Shown: positions 40,797 through 50,863, counted from the stretch's first letter. The stretch: 64,000 nucleotides of DNA from Hymenobacter psychrophilus (GCF_900107135.1 NZ_FNOV01000001.1:248001-312000); one strand, 5' to 3'. Numbers and translations: made by a program. The notes: a model not told the origin generated them from the sequence alone.

Positions 40797-42533
40797 ATGG
40801 CCCTTTCCCCCGACCTGCAAACCAAAATCAACGGCTGGCTGACCGACGACTACGACGCCGCTACCCAGGCCGAAATCCGGCAGCTGCTGGCCGATAACCA
40901 GGACGAGCAACTGTCCGACGCGTTTTACCGCAACCTGGAGTTTGGCACCGGCGGGCTGCGCGGCGTAATGGGCGCGGGCTCGAACCGCATGAACCGCTAC
41001 ACGCTGGGCATGGCCACCCAGGGCCTGTGCAACTACCTGCTCCAGTCGTTTCCGGGCCAGGAAATAAAGGTGGCCGTAGCGCACGACTCGCGCCACAACA
41101 GCCCCGAGTTTGCGCGCATCGCGGCTGATATTTTTTCAGCCAACGGCATCACGGTGTATCTGTTCGAAAGCCTGCGGCCCACGCCTGAGCTGTCGTTTGC
41201 CATCCGCGAGCTGGGCTGCCAGAGTGGCTGCGTAGTTACGGCCTCGCACAACCCCAAGGAGTACAACGGTTTCAAGGTGTACTGGAACGACGGCGCCCAG
41301 GTGGTAGCGCCTCACGACCAGAACATCATCCGCGAGGTAGAAGCCATCAGCTCGGTGCGGGAAGTGAAGTTCCAGCCCGAGCCCGCGCGCATTCACCTGG
41401 TGGGAGCCGAACTGGATGCCGCCTATCTGGCCCGGGTGAAAGACCTGAGTATCAACCCCGAGGCCATCCGGCGGCAGCACAACCTGAAAATCGTGTATAC
41501 GCCCTTGCACGGCACCGGCATTACTATGGTGCCGGCCGCCCTTTCGCAGCTCGGCTTCGATAACCTGCACATCGTGGAAGCCCAGGCCACGCCCGACGGC
41601 AACTTCCCCACGGTGCTCTCGCCCAACCCCGAGGAAAAGGTAGCCATGCAAATGGCTCTCGACGAAGCCCAGGCCCTCGATGCCGACCTTGTGCTGGCTA
41701 CCGACCCCGATTCGGACCGCGTGGGCATCGCCCTGAAAAATACGGCTGGCGAATGGGTGCTAGTCAACGGCAACCAAACGGCCGCTCTGCTCACGCATTA
41801 CGTGCTCTCGGCCCGCAAGCAGGCCGGCAAGGCCACCGACAAGGACTTCATTGTGTACACCATCGTAACGAGCGAGGTGCTCGGCGACATTGCCCGCTAC
41901 CAGGGCGTGAAAGCGTACCGGACCCTGACGGGTTTCAAGTACATTGCCGGTGTCATCCGTGAGCGGGAGGGCGAGGAAACCTACGTGGGCGGCGGCGAGG
42001 AAAGCTACGGCTACATGCTCGGCGACTTCGTGCGCGATAAGGACGCTATTTCGGCCTGCGCACTACTGGCCGAAATGGCCGCCGTGGCCAAAGACCAGGG
42101 CCACTCGCTCTACGAAGAAATGGTGGCCATGTACCTGCGCTACGGTTTCTACAAAGAGCACCTGATTTCCATCACCAAAAAAGGCCAGCGCGGGGCCGAA
42201 GAAATTCAGGAAATGATGCGCGAGCTGCGGGCCAACCCGCCCGCCACGCTGGCCGGCCAGCCGGTGGTGGAAATGCGCGACTTCAAAACCGGCAAAATCA
42301 AGGACCTGCGCACCGGCCTCGAAACCGAAACCGGCCTCGAAAGCTCCAACGTGCTCCAGTTCATTCTCGAAGATGGCAGCAAGATTTCGGCCCGCCCCAG
42401 CGGCACCGAACCCAAAATCAAGTTCTATTTCAGCGTGAAGCAGCCGCTGGCCTCGGCTGTGGATTTCGACTTGGCTACCCGCTTGGCCGACGAGAAAATC
42501 CAGCGCATTATCGGGGATATGGGTCTTAATTGA
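40797..42533 (+). CDS. Phosphoglucomutase/phosphomannomutase
   Basis: 578 residues. It has EFGTGGLRGVMGAGSNRMN, active serine S150 in CVVTASHNPKEYNGFK, metal-binding DPDSDRVGI, sugar-binding GGEESYGYMLGDF and phosphate-binding RPSGTEPKIKFY. The length fits the PGM2-like group of the alpha-D-phosphohexomutases common in Bacteroidota. It interconverts hexose 1- and 6-phosphates; glucose, mannose or pentose preference cannot be told from sequence. Confidence 0.95.
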   Translation: MALSPDLQTKINGWLTDDYDAATQAEIRQLLADNQDEQLSDAFYRNLEFGTGGLRGVMGAGSNRMNRYTLGMATQGLCNYLLQSFPGQEIKVAVAHDSRHNSPEFARIAADIFSANGITVYLFESLRPTPELSFAIRELGCQSGCVVTASHNPKEYNGFKVYWNDGAQVVAPHDQNIIREVEAISSVREVKFQPEPARIHLVGAELDAAYLARVKDLSINPEAIRRQHNLKIVYTPLHGTGITMVPAALSQLGFDNLHIVEAQATPDGNFPTVLSPNPEEKVAMQMALDEAQALDADLVLATDPDSDRVGIALKNTAGEWVLVNGNQTAALLTHYVLSARKQAGKATDKDFIVYTIVTSEVLGDIARYQGVKAYRTLTGFKYIAGVIREREGEETYVGGGEESYGYMLGDFVRDKDAISACALLAEMAAVAKDQGHSLYEEMVAMYLRYGFYKEHLISITKKGQRGAEEIQEMMRELRANPPATLAGQPVVEMRDFKTGKIKDLRTGLETETGLESSNVLQFILEDGSKISARPSGTEPKIKFYFSVKQPLASAVDFDLATRLADEKIQRIIGDMGLN

Positions 42534-42564
42534 GTTGATAGCTTGACGTGCTGGCTGATTAGTA

Positions 42565-42609
42565 TAAGCGAGGCGGGGACGGGTTTGGGGCTCGCCCTCG
42601 CCTCGCTTA
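42565..42609. terminator. Hairpin between convergent genes
   Basis: TAAGCGAGGCGGGG (42565-42578) pairs with the CCCTCGCCTCGCTTA region (42595-42609) with slight imperfection. It probably terminates the phosphohexomutase and barrel-protein genes. Confidence 0.6.
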
Positions 42610-42640
42610 CGTAACAGGTTAAGCGCTAACAGCTCAAAAA

Positions 42641-44068
42641 CTAAAAAGCTTGGCCCAGGCCGAAGTAGAGCAGCTTATCCTCGCGGGAGAGGCCGTAGTC
42701 GAAAGATATGATGGTAGACTGGTTCCAGGCCAAACGTAGGCCCGCGCCATAGGAGGCACGAATGTCGCGCAGGCCCAAATCCTGCCACCGGTCACGCACG
42801 GTGCCAGCATCGACGAACGGAGCCACTGCGAAGGTGAAGCGCTGCTTGCCCAGCGTGGTTTCGAATAGTCGCGCCCGGAGCTCCAGGTTGGCAAAGGCCA
42901 CCGAGCGGGCCAGGAAGCGGTTGGCCCGGTAGCCGCGCAACGACTGCCGCCCGCCCAGGGCATTGATACTACCGTCGGGGCTCCACTGGTCTTGAAACTC
43001 GAAAAACGGGGCGCGGTTGCCGAAAATGGTGCCCGCGCCCAGCCGGCCGGCCAGCACCGTGCGGGGCCCTAGTGGCAGCCGCTGGTAAGCTTTCCCTTGC
43101 ACAAATAGCTTGTTGAAGTTAAACTGCGAGCCGATAATACGGTTAGAAAACTCGTTGGCCACCTCGAAGTAATAGCCCCGCGTGGGGTCGGGCTCAAAGT
43201 CGCGGGTGTCGTAGAGCAGAGCCGTTTGCAGAATCGAAATCCAACCGCCTTCTAGCCCAAAAACGCGGTCCTGTTCGAAGTCGCGGCGTAGTAGGGAAGT
43301 GCCATTAGGGGCCTCGGTAGCTTCGCCCGAAATGGGCATCAGGGCTTCAGCTGGCTCGCCCTCGAAGGTTTTATAGCTCAGGTGCTGAATCTCGTAGCCA
43401 CCCATTACGCGCCACCGGCCCGCGCCCAGGGCATAGTCGGCCTTGAGGTTGAGCATAAACTCGGTTTCGCGGAAGCGGTTCGACAGCGCATCGGTAACTA
43501 GGGCGGAAGCCTCGCCGGGCTGGCTGGGCCGCAGTGTTTTGCGGGCGCGGTCGAAGGCTTCGTAGGTGGCGTAGGTGGGGCCGCCTTCAGGCGTGGAAGG
43601 CAGCCGCAACTCGCCGAGTGTGGCTTCGGTGAGGCCGAAATACAGGTTGGCCGGGTTTTGCTGAGCCTTGAAATCGAGCTTGAAGCGCCAACGGGTGCCA
43701 TTGTAATAGGGGGCATCCAACCCTAGCACCAGCTCGCGGGCATTGGAGGTATAATAGGCCGCGTTGGCTTTTAGCTTGAGCAAATAAGGTGTATAGGCAA
43801 AAAACGGGTTGGTGCGCTGCCCATTCCAGTACACATTCGTGCGAGCCCCAAAGCCAAAGCCCGTCACCGGGTCGGACGAGAAGTCGGGCAGCCCGGTAAC
43901 GAACGTCCCTTCGCGCTTCTTGGCTAAGTCCGCGTCCGACATACGCCGCGACTGAATGAAGGAAACGGTATCAGGTAGGGTAGCCGTTGGGGCCGAGACC
44001 TGACCCCGCGCCGCCAGCGGGGCCACCAGTAAGGTTACGCAAGCAACCGACCAAAAATTACGCGTCAT
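42641..44068 (-). CDS. BamA/TamA-like outer-membrane beta-barrel (Omp85 superfamily)
   Basis: 475 residues. A signal peptide (MTRNFWSVACVTLLVAPLAARG) precedes what looks like a barrel-only protein: GLPDFSSDPVTGFGFGARTNVYWNG near the start, many alternating strands, and the Omp85 motif LGGRQSLRGYRANRFLARS, ending in an aromatic strand (DKLLYFGLGQAF). No POTRA domains are seen, so it resembles the short BamA/TamA-family barrels associated with phospholipases or metallophosphatases rather than BamA itself. Single gene. Confidence 0.8.
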   Translation of the reverse strand: MTRNFWSVACVTLLVAPLAARGQVSAPTATLPDTVSFIQSRRMSDADLAKKREGTFVTGLPDFSSDPVTGFGFGARTNVYWNGQRTNPFFAYTPYLLKLKANAAYYTSNARELVLGLDAPYYNGTRWRFKLDFKAQQNPANLYFGLTEATLGELRLPSTPEGGPTYATYEAFDRARKTLRPSQPGEASALVTDALSNRFRETEFMLNLKADYALGAGRWRVMGGYEIQHLSYKTFEGEPAEALMPISGEATEAPNGTSLLRRDFEQDRVFGLEGGWISILQTALLYDTRDFEPDPTRGYYFEVANEFSNRIIGSQFNFNKLFVQGKAYQRLPLGPRTVLAGRLGAGTIFGNRAPFFEFQDQWSPDGSINALGGRQSLRGYRANRFLARSVAFANLELRARLFETTLGKQRFTFAVAPFVDAGTVRDRWQDLGLRDIRASYGAGLRLAWNQSTIISFDYGLSREDKLLYFGLGQAF

Positions 44069-44223
44069 GCAAACTTGGGCTAATCGTTGGCTTCGTTCAG
44101 CCCATCATACGGGCTACTAGATGTCCAACATGAATATCTGATGAATTTGGCTACAAGGTTATAGCCCGATTCTAAAGCAAATCTGTGGTCCGATACAGTT
44201 GCAAGCTCCATTCTTGAACGCAA

Positions 44224-44253
44224 AAACGCCCCGTACAATTAGTGCGGGGCGTT
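44224..44253 (-). terminator. Terminator for the small acidic ORF
   Basis: AAACGCCCCG and CGGGGCGTTT pair around a TACAATTAGTG loop. On the minus strand it is followed by a T-run. It ends the 69-residue ORF. Confidence 0.75.
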
Positions 44254-44278
44254 TCAAAAAATACTAATGTCGGTTCTG

Positions 44279-44488
44279 CTACTTGCTTTTCTGGTCGTTG
44301 TCCTGAGTAGCCTTGCGGATTTCCTTTTCGTCTACCTGGTCGCTGATGGGGGCACTGGCATCGGTTTCGCCATCGGCGGCCGTGGTCATTACCTTCTCGG
44401 CACCAGTAAGGCTGGTAGCAGTGCTGCCGGTTTTGGTCGAGTATACTTTGTCGTCGTTTTGGTCGGTGGTCTTCTTGGAATCAGACAT
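44279..44488 (-). CDS. Small disordered acidic protein, hypothetical
   Basis: 69 residues, MSDSKKTTDQNDDKVYSTK..., rich in D, T, S and K, with no hydrophobic core, so probably intrinsically disordered. A terminator follows. Such small hydrophilic proteins are common in Hymenobacter-like genomes and may be stress related. No family is assigned. Confidence 0.6.
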   Translation of the reverse strand: MSDSKKTTDQNDDKVYSTKTGSTATSLTGAEKVMTTAADGETDASAPISDQVDEKEIRKATQDNDQKSK

Positions 44489-44624
44489 GGAGTAGGAAAA
44501 ATAGGAGGAGAATAGATTACGACTGGCCCCGAAAGGGCTGCCTGCTATCTACTACGCATGGCAGGGGCGGCAGGGTTACTTTTTCGGCTGATTAGTCTTG
44601 GTGCTGGCCAGTTCCTGCGCCGCC

Positions 44625-46319
44625 CTACTGCGGCTTGCGGCGGCGGGGCCGACGGGTGCCCAGCAGCAGCAAAATCAGCAGTAGCAGCGCGGCGGCGGCC
44701 AGTGCCCACCACGTAATGGCGGGCAGCCCGCGGTAGTAGGGCATGGCCGGCGAGTAGTTGCCCAGCAAACTCAGGCCCGCAAACAGGATGATGGCCACCG
44801 TAACGGCCGCCAGAATGCCGCGGCCCACCAACTCGTCGGCTTTGGCCATGAGCAGCTGGAAGCCACTGAGCTCGACGCGCAACCGTAAGTCGCCGCGCGA
44901 AATTTTGCGCACGATCTGCCGCACGTCGGTGGGCAGCGTCTGGAGCAGGGCCAGCAGTTGGGTGCCGGTGTAAAGGGCCTCGTTCTGGATGTTCTCGCGC
45001 GAGTACTGCTCAGCAATAATGCGCGCGCCGTAGGGCCGCACAAAGTCGAAGGTGTTGAAGCGCGGGTGCAGCACCTTGCCAATACCTTCCAGAATCACCA
45101 GGGCCCGCAGAATCAGAAATACCGCGCCCGGCACCTGCAGCTTGTAGCGGTAGATTACGTCTTGCAGCGAGTCGGCCAGATCCGACATGCTCATTTCCTT
45201 CACATCGAGCGAGGCGAAGTCCTCAATCAATTGGCTCAAATCGGCCTCGAAAGCCCGCATATCGGGTATTTCCGAGGTCAGGGCCAATCGGCGGAAGTTG
45301 AGGGCCATACTGCGCGCATCCTGCCGGGCCATGCCGATGAATACGCCCGCGAAGGCATACTTCTGCTGCTTGGTCAGGCGGCCCACCATCCCAAAGTCGA
45401 TGAGCACCAGCGTGCCGTCGGGGCGCACCAGCACGTTGCCCGGGTGCGGATCGGCATGGAAGGCGCCGAACTCGAAAATCTGGGTCAGGTAGATGTCCAT
45501 CCCCGTTTCGGCTACCTTCTCCGGACTCAGGCCCCATTCCAGCAGCTGTACTTTATCGGTAATCTTGCAGCCACTCACAAACTCGATTACCAGGATGCGG
45601 CTGGTACTCAGCTCGCGGTAGGGCTTCGGAATGTAGAACGTGTCGTAATCCTCGTAAAGCAGCCGAAACTGCTCCATGCTGCGGGCCTCCGAGTTGTAGT
45701 CCAGCTCCTTTATCATGCTGCGCTCGAAGGCATCCACAATGTCCTGCGGATTACTCAAACCCTGCTTTTTGAGGAAGCCGGCCGTCAGCCGTACCAGCTC
45801 GCGCAGTAGGCTCAGGTCGGTCCGTACCTTCTCCTGCACGTCGGGCCGCTGCACTTTCACCACCACCTGCTCGCCCGTCAGTAGCCGGGCGCCATGCACC
45901 TGCCCGATGCTGGCCGAGCCCAGCGGCACCTCCTCAAAATCAGCAAACACCTCTTCCAGCGGCTGGCCCAGCTCGCGCTCAATAATGGCGCGCGCCTCCG
46001 CCACCGGAAAGGGCGGCACGTTGCTCTGCAGCTTCTCAAACTCGTCAATCAGGGGCTGGGGCAGCAGGTCGGCGCGGTTGCTCAGGGCTTGGGCCAGCTT
46101 GATGAAAGTGGGCCCCAACTCCTCGATAATCATCCTGATTCGTTCCCAGCGGGTCGTTTCAAATACCGCCTGCTCGCCCTCCAGCCACGAACGGCGGCGG
46201 CTGTTGGGTACCAGCCGCCGCAGGGGCGTGCTCGTTACCACGTCCTCGAAGCCGTAGCGGATCAGCACTTCGGCTACCTGCCGGATGCGCGAAAGATTGG
46301 AGATGGTGTTCTTGAACAT
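44625..46319 (-). CDS. AarF/UbiB (ABC1) family kinase-like protein
   Basis: 564 residues. Atypical protein-kinase features: ELGPTFIKLAQALSNRADLLP (the KxGQ-like motif reads KLAQ), GSASIGQVHGA, VVVKVQRPDVQ, EFGAFHADPHPGNVLVRPDG and LVLIDFGMVG. Two C-terminal membrane helices (about 495-555) end in a basic tail. UbiB proteins support isoprenoid-quinone synthesis or lipid transport by ATPase activity. In a menaquinone-using bacterium the exact role is uncertain. Confidence 0.9.
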   Translation of the reverse strand: MFKNTISNLSRIRQVAEVLIRYGFEDVVTSTPLRRLVPNSRRRSWLEGEQAVFETTRWERIRMIIEELGPTFIKLAQALSNRADLLPQPLIDEFEKLQSNVPPFPVAEARAIIERELGQPLEEVFADFEEVPLGSASIGQVHGARLLTGEQVVVKVQRPDVQEKVRTDLSLLRELVRLTAGFLKKQGLSNPQDIVDAFERSMIKELDYNSEARSMEQFRLLYEDYDTFYIPKPYRELSTSRILVIEFVSGCKITDKVQLLEWGLSPEKVAETGMDIYLTQIFEFGAFHADPHPGNVLVRPDGTLVLIDFGMVGRLTKQQKYAFAGVFIGMARQDARSMALNFRRLALTSEIPDMRAFEADLSQLIEDFASLDVKEMSMSDLADSLQDVIYRYKLQVPGAVFLILRALVILEGIGKVLHPRFNTFDFVRPYGARIIAEQYSRENIQNEALYTGTQLLALLQTLPTDVRQIVRKISRGDLRLRVELSGFQLLMAKADELVGRGILAAVTVAIILFAGLSLLGNYSPAMPYYRGLPAITWWALAAAALLLLILLLLGTRRPRRRKPQ

Positions 46320-46375
46320 GCTCGGGACAAGTTACGGCGAAAGCGGAGCGTACTGAGCTTCTGCTGTTCACAAAC

Positions 46376-46412
46376 AAAAAACCCCGCCCGTAAAGTACGG
46401 ATGGGGTTTTTT
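46376..46412. terminator. Terminator
   Basis: AAAAAACCCC and GGGGTTTTTT arms around a GC helix. It separates the phasin-like gene from the AarF gene, with T-runs on both strands. Confidence 0.85.
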
Positions 46413-46430
46413 ACTTCACTTTAGCGGAGC

Positions 46431-46946
46431 TTACGACTTGGCGTCGGCAGCATCAGCCTTGTTTTCGGCTTTCTTGGCGGCACCAGCCGAACCAGCGGCC
46501 GATTTCTGCGTTTTGCCCGCGGCGGCGCTGGTTTTATCAGCAGCTTTTTTCACGGTGCTGGCGGCTTTGCTGGTGGCACTGGCCACTGCGCCTTTAGCGG
46601 CGCTGGCGGCCTTAGAGGGGGCGGCCTTCTTGCTGCCCGATGTAGCGGCGCTGCCGGCGGCCGACTTACCGGCGGCCTTGCTGCTGCGCTTCAACTCCTC
46701 CAGCTCCGAGTTGGGCGCCACACCCACCGTTTTCAGCATTTTGGAAGCCAGGCTCTGGGCCTGCTTTTCCAGTTCCTTGCGCTTGGCATCGGTGTTCTTC
46801 TTGAGGTCGTCCATGATTTTGGCGCCTTCTTTCTCCGAGAGCTTGCTTTCCTTCACCAACGAATCAATGGTTTTTTGTACCCGGTCGTTGGTCAGCGACA
46901 CGAAGCCCACACCGGCATTAACGAACTTCTTGAACAGATCTTCCAT
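46431..46946 (-). CDS. Phasin-like protein with Ala/Lys-rich histone-like tail
   Basis: 171 residues. Residues 1-80 resemble the COG3937 polyhydroxyalkanoate-regulator phasin group: FVNAGVGFVSLTNDRVQKTIDSLV, then EGAKIMDDLKKNTDAKRKELEKQ. The rest is low complexity in A, K, S and G (AASTVKKAADKTSAAAGKTQ) like histone H1 or PhaM tails that bind DNA or granules. A TAGGTTTG box on the minus strand (47056-47049) may be its promoter. Confidence 0.75.
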   Translation of the reverse strand: MEDLFKKFVNAGVGFVSLTNDRVQKTIDSLVKESKLSEKEGAKIMDDLKKNTDAKRKELEKQAQSLASKMLKTVGVAPNSELEELKRSSKAAGKSAAGSAATSGSKKAAPSKAASAAKGAVASATSKAASTVKKAADKTSAAAGKTQKSAAGSAGAAKKAENKADAADAKS

Positions 46947-47117
46947 GAGGAGTTGGGATTGAATGAGTGGAAAGTGAAGGAAATCAGGGGAAAACCGCCT
47001 GCCCGAAGCCTACGGTCTAGAAATAGTATGCAAGCCTACTATTTTTTACAAACCTACGAAATACCTGCTATATAGTTAAGCCACAATCTGATTTTTCTCA
47101 TCTGATGAAGCTCATTC

Positions 47118-48086
47118 TCAGACTGCTTGCGCGGCTGTAAGGGGCCGGGAGGCCGCAACGGCGCCAGCAGGAGCGGGGGCAGCTTCGGTCCATATCTGCC
47201 GGGTAAAGTCGGCTACCCGGTCGAGGGCGAGGTCGGCTTCGGGCACGAAGCGCCAGAACAGGTGCCACCAATGTACCAGCCCGTCGAAAATCTGGAGCGT
47301 AACGGGCGTACCGGCCATGCGGGCCTTGTCGGCGAAGCGGCGCACATCGTCGCTCAGCACCTCGGCGTCGGAAATCTGCAGCAGCAGCGGCGGCAGCCCG
47401 TGCAGCGCGGCGCGGGCCGGCGAGAGCAGCGGGTGGCTCAGGGGGGTATCGGCGGCATAAAGCGGCCCCCAGCTCCGGATTTCGAGCGCCTCCAGCAGCA
47501 GGCTTTCGTGGTGGCACACGCTGCGCAGCGTACCGGCGGGCAGCTTCAAATCGGTCCAGGGCGAAAGGCCGATGGCGGCGGCGGGCAGCGGCTCGTCGGC
47601 GTCGCGCAGGGCCAGTAGCAGCGCCAGGGCCAGCCCGCCCCCGGCCGAGTCGCCGGCCACGATAATGTCGGCGGGCGCGTAGCCCTGGTTCAGCAGCCAG
47701 TAGTAGGCCGTCAGGGCATCTTCTAGGGCGGCCGGAAACGGGTATTCGGGGGCTTTGCGGTAGTTGATGGCCAGCGCCGTTACGCCGCACTTCTGGGCCA
47801 GCCGGCCCACCAGGGCCCGGTGGGTATTAAGTGAGCCCAGCACGTAACCGCCGCCGTGCAAATATAGCAGCACCCGCCCCTCAGCCGCCCCGGCCGGCCG
47901 CACCCACTCGGCCGGAATGCCTTCCACGTCGGTGTCTTCCAGGAACACGTTCCAGGGCATAAACTGCCCGAAAGCCAGTAGCTCGGCAAACAGGCGCATA
48001 GCAGGCAGCTGGGGCCGCCGCTCGGCCAGCGGCCCCGTCGCCGCCACCAAAAACTGTTGCAATACTATGTGTTGAGGCGAGGACAT
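47118..48086 (-). CDS. Alpha/beta hydrolase of the hormone-sensitive-lipase family
   Basis: 322 residues from the ATG at 48086 (one at 48104 is also in frame). Oxyanion motif LLYLHGGGYVLGS and nucleophile elbow VAGDSAGGGLALALL place it in the HSL (bacterial type IV esterase) family. ISDAEVLSDD and the histidine in DGLVHWWHLF complete the triad. Probably a cytosolic carboxylesterase with an unknown acyl substrate. Confidence 0.9.
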   Translation of the reverse strand: MSSPQHIVLQQFLVAATGPLAERRPQLPAMRLFAELLAFGQFMPWNVFLEDTDVEGIPAEWVRPAGAAEGRVLLYLHGGGYVLGSLNTHRALVGRLAQKCGVTALAINYRKAPEYPFPAALEDALTAYYWLLNQGYAPADIIVAGDSAGGGLALALLLALRDADEPLPAAAIGLSPWTDLKLPAGTLRSVCHHESLLLEALEIRSWGPLYAADTPLSHPLLSPARAALHGLPPLLLQISDAEVLSDDVRRFADKARMAGTPVTLQIFDGLVHWWHLFWRFVPEADLALDRVADFTRQIWTEAAPAPAGAVAASRPLTAAQAV

Positions 48087-48219
48087 ATCGAAGGGAGTTA
48101 ACAACTATGGACCAAGAGCCAGGAGTTCTACGTCTCTGATCAGACGATGTCCATTGTCTTATTCCTTCAATTTCAGATGGGTGGAATCGGTACGAATACG
48201 TGGTCCTTAGAATAGGTTC

Positions 48220-49374
48220 TCAATTCTTAATCCGGTGGTTTCGGTAGCCGCGGATGGCAATGGGAATCCAGCCCAGCAGCGGAATAAAGAAACTGATGGT
48301 GAACGGGTTGCGCCAGAGCATGCGCCAGTAGGCGCCGGGCGTGCGCAGGTCGAGGTCGAAGTGGCGGCGGCCGGCGCGGATGTACTGGCGCTCAAACTCC
48401 TGATACAGTGCGGGCCAGGCCCAGGGCAGAAAAAACGGGAAGTAGCGCCAGTTGGTTTTCACGCGCTGCCATAGCTCGCCCCAGCGGTAGGGCTGCTGCC
48501 CGTACTTGGCCACGGCGGCGTCCAGCTCGGTTTGCATGCGGGCGCGCAGCTGCTCCGATAGGGCCCGCAGGTCGTCGCGGGTGAGGTCGGCGGGGTCCTT
48601 GTCGGTTAGCTCGTAGGGCTTCACGCGGGTGCCCAGCACAAAGGTGAGCTTGGCCGGAAACGCCATGTAGAAAAACCAAGGCTGCAGCAGCACCAGCAGC
48701 AGCACCGGCCCCACCGGAATAAACGGAATCCCGATTTTCTTGCTCAGCCGGTTCACCCACTCCCAGGTGTAGGTGTGGGGGTTAAGGTACTCGCCGTTGA
48801 TGGTATAGAACGGAATGATATCGGTGCGGTGCTCGATGCCCAGGCGCACGATGCTGGTGGCCAGGCGCTGAAGCCGGTACTTGTTGTTGAACCCCTTGCC
48901 GATGCCCGGCACCCCCTCGGGGTACAGCATCAGGTTGTGGTCGTTGTAGTACATCATCGTCTCGAAGTTGAGCGTGGTGGCATCCACGCAGCCGGCCCGC
49001 TTCCAGAAGTCTTTCACCAGAAACGGATTCATCAAAATCGATTGCGAGAGCATGGGCGCCGATAGCGGCCGGGGCAGGTCGCGCAGGTCGGGCAGGTGGC
49101 GCCAGAGGTGGGCCAGGGCCACCATGGCATCCCAGGGGAAAGCCATACCCGAGTGGTTGGAGGCAAACAGCAGGGGCCGGTCGGGGCGGTTGCGTTGGGG
49201 GTAATCCTCGAAGCCCACCAGCTCGGAGCGGAACCACACCCGGTCGAGCAGCTGCATGATATTCTGGTCGAGCGTTTCGACGAACTGCTCGTCGAAATAA
49301 TCGGTGTAGATATGCTGGTTGGCCACAATGGCCGGCGGTGGCCCGGCAGGATTCGCGGCGGTGGGATTCGTCAT
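48220..49374 (-). CDS. Lysophospholipid acyltransferase-like (PlsC superfamily) protein
   Basis: 384 residues. The acyltransferase motif I NHxxxxxWD appears as ASNHSGMAFPWDAM, and motif III PEG in LMLYPEGVPGIGKGFNN. Hydrophobic segments (VLLLVLLQPWFFYMAF, PFFLPWAWPAL, FTISFFIPLLGW) suggest membrane association. It probably adds an acyl chain to a lysolipid or related acceptor. It is separated from the esterase gene by 133 bases with nothing recognised. Confidence 0.85.
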   Translation of the reverse strand: MTNPTAANPAGPPPAIVANQHIYTDYFDEQFVETLDQNIMQLLDRVWFRSELVGFEDYPQRNRPDRPLLFASNHSGMAFPWDAMVALAHLWRHLPDLRDLPRPLSAPMLSQSILMNPFLVKDFWKRAGCVDATTLNFETMMYYNDHNLMLYPEGVPGIGKGFNNKYRLQRLATSIVRLGIEHRTDIIPFYTINGEYLNPHTYTWEWVNRLSKKIGIPFIPVGPVLLLVLLQPWFFYMAFPAKLTFVLGTRVKPYELTDKDPADLTRDDLRALSEQLRARMQTELDAAVAKYGQQPYRWGELWQRVKTNWRYFPFFLPWAWPALYQEFERQYIRAGRRHFDLDLRTPGAYWRMLWRNPFTISFFIPLLGWIPIAIRGYRNHRIKN

Positions 49375-49487
49375 AAGGGGCAGGAAGACGGTCGGGTTTC
49401 CAATGTACTGCTTTTAGCCGCTCCCTAGTTGCGCCCCGGCGCAGTACACTACAAAAACGCCGGCCGGCGGATACCCCGCGGCGGTTC

Positions 49488-50792
49488 TCAGATCTGGCGG
49501 GTCAGGCGCACCCGGGCTGTTTGTAAATCGTCGGTGCCGGGGCGGCGCACCACAAACAGCAGCTGGCGGCCGTCGGCCGAGTGCAGCATCCGGCTGATGT
49601 CGGTGAGCGAGAAAAACTCGGCCGGAATGAGATTAATCGACGTGATTTCATCGCCGGCCTGCAGCCCGGCCTGGTCGGCGGGGCCGCCGGGGTCAATGCG
49701 TAGCAGGCGGTAGCGGCGGTAGTTAGGGCCGAACGCCAGCAGGTCGAAGCCGACCATATCGTGCTCGAAAGGGTCGCGAAACTGGCTGTTGGGCCGCAGC
49801 AGGAGCCTATTGTGCGGATAATCGATGATGGTGGTGAAGCGCTTGAGCAGCTCGAAGCCCAGGTTACCATTGCGGAACGTTTCGGCACGTCCGGCCACGT
49901 CAGCCGAGTCGGGAAACGAGGTGAGCAGCGTACCGACGCGGTAGCGGCCCAGCTGCAGGGCCTGCACCCGGCCCAGAAAGCCGTTGATGGTGCCGTTAAG
50001 GCCCAACCCGAGCTGCGTGCGCAGGCGGGCCGGGGGCAGGTGCAGGCGGGGGTCGGAGGTGGTTTCGATTGATAGTGCGTGGCCGGCGCCGGTATCGAGC
50101 ACCAGCCGCAGGGGCAGCTGCAGCGAGTCGGTGAGCTGCACGGGCAGGGTCAGGTAGGCTTTGTAGCCGTCGAGCTCGAGGGGCAGACTGGTCCAGCGGC
50201 GGCCCCGCGGGGCGTGGTAGCGGTCCGGATTAGAGAACACCAGCTGTTGCTGCTCGGCATCAATGCGCACCACAAGGTTGCGAAACACATCGGAGCCGAG
50301 CAGGCCGTGCACGGGCACACCTACGTAGCCCGAAATATTCAGCACGTCGTCGGAAAGCATCAGAAACGGGGCCCGCGCCGCGCCTACGTGGCCATCCAGC
50401 TCTACTGCCACGGCGGGTACTTGGTAAGCTTCCACGGCCTTCTCCTCGCCGGCCCCCGACACCATCATCCGGCCGGCCGTTATCAGCTTCAGCTCTCGGC
50501 CCACCTCCGGGTCGGTGATGAGCGAGATAGTCAGACCCGTATCGAGCAGGAAGTTATACGGCCCCTGCCCGTTTAGCAGCACTGTTACCACAATCAGGTT
50601 GCGCTGCAGGGCAAAGGGCACCTTGGCCTGCCGGGCATGGGGCCGCAGCAGCCGGAACACCGGCTCCGAAATCTGCCCCTGGCCGGGTATTACCGGGCCA
50701 GCCAGCCCCAGCAACAGCAGCAGCCAATAGGTCAGTCGCCACGGTCGGCACCGGCAGCACACACGCAATAAGACCCCGATTCGCAGTGGCAT
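49488..50792 (-). CDS. Retropepsin-like aspartic protease with PDZ domain
   Basis: 434 residues. A signal segment (LTYWLLLLLGLAG) is followed by two retropepsin-like halves: FLLDTGLTISLI (DTG 84-86) and LVLDTGAGHALSI (about 234), so both catalytic aspartates are in one chain. Each half ends with GLLGSDVF or GNLGFELL. The C-terminal PDZ domain (about 350-425) has LRIDPGGPADQAGLQAGDEITSIN. Periplasmic. Substrate unknown. Confidence 0.88.
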   Translation of the reverse strand: MPLRIGVLLRVCCRCRPWRLTYWLLLLLGLAGPVIPGQGQISEPVFRLLRPHARQAKVPFALQRNLIVVTVLLNGQGPYNFLLDTGLTISLITDPEVGRELKLITAGRMMVSGAGEEKAVEAYQVPAVAVELDGHVGAARAPFLMLSDDVLNISGYVGVPVHGLLGSDVFRNLVVRIDAEQQQLVFSNPDRYHAPRGRRWTSLPLELDGYKAYLTLPVQLTDSLQLPLRLVLDTGAGHALSIETTSDPRLHLPPARLRTQLGLGLNGTINGFLGRVQALQLGRYRVGTLLTSFPDSADVAGRAETFRNGNLGFELLKRFTTIIDYPHNRLLLRPNSQFRDPFEHDMVGFDLLAFGPNYRRYRLLRIDPGGPADQAGLQAGDEITSINLIPAEFFSLTDISRMLHSADGRQLLFVVRRPGTDDLQTARVRLTRQI

Positions 50793-50863
50793 ACCCAGGA
50801 ATAAACTTCCCGGGTAAGGTACTTAAAATTCGATGTGAAGCGTAACCGCCCGGTTGCCCGCTG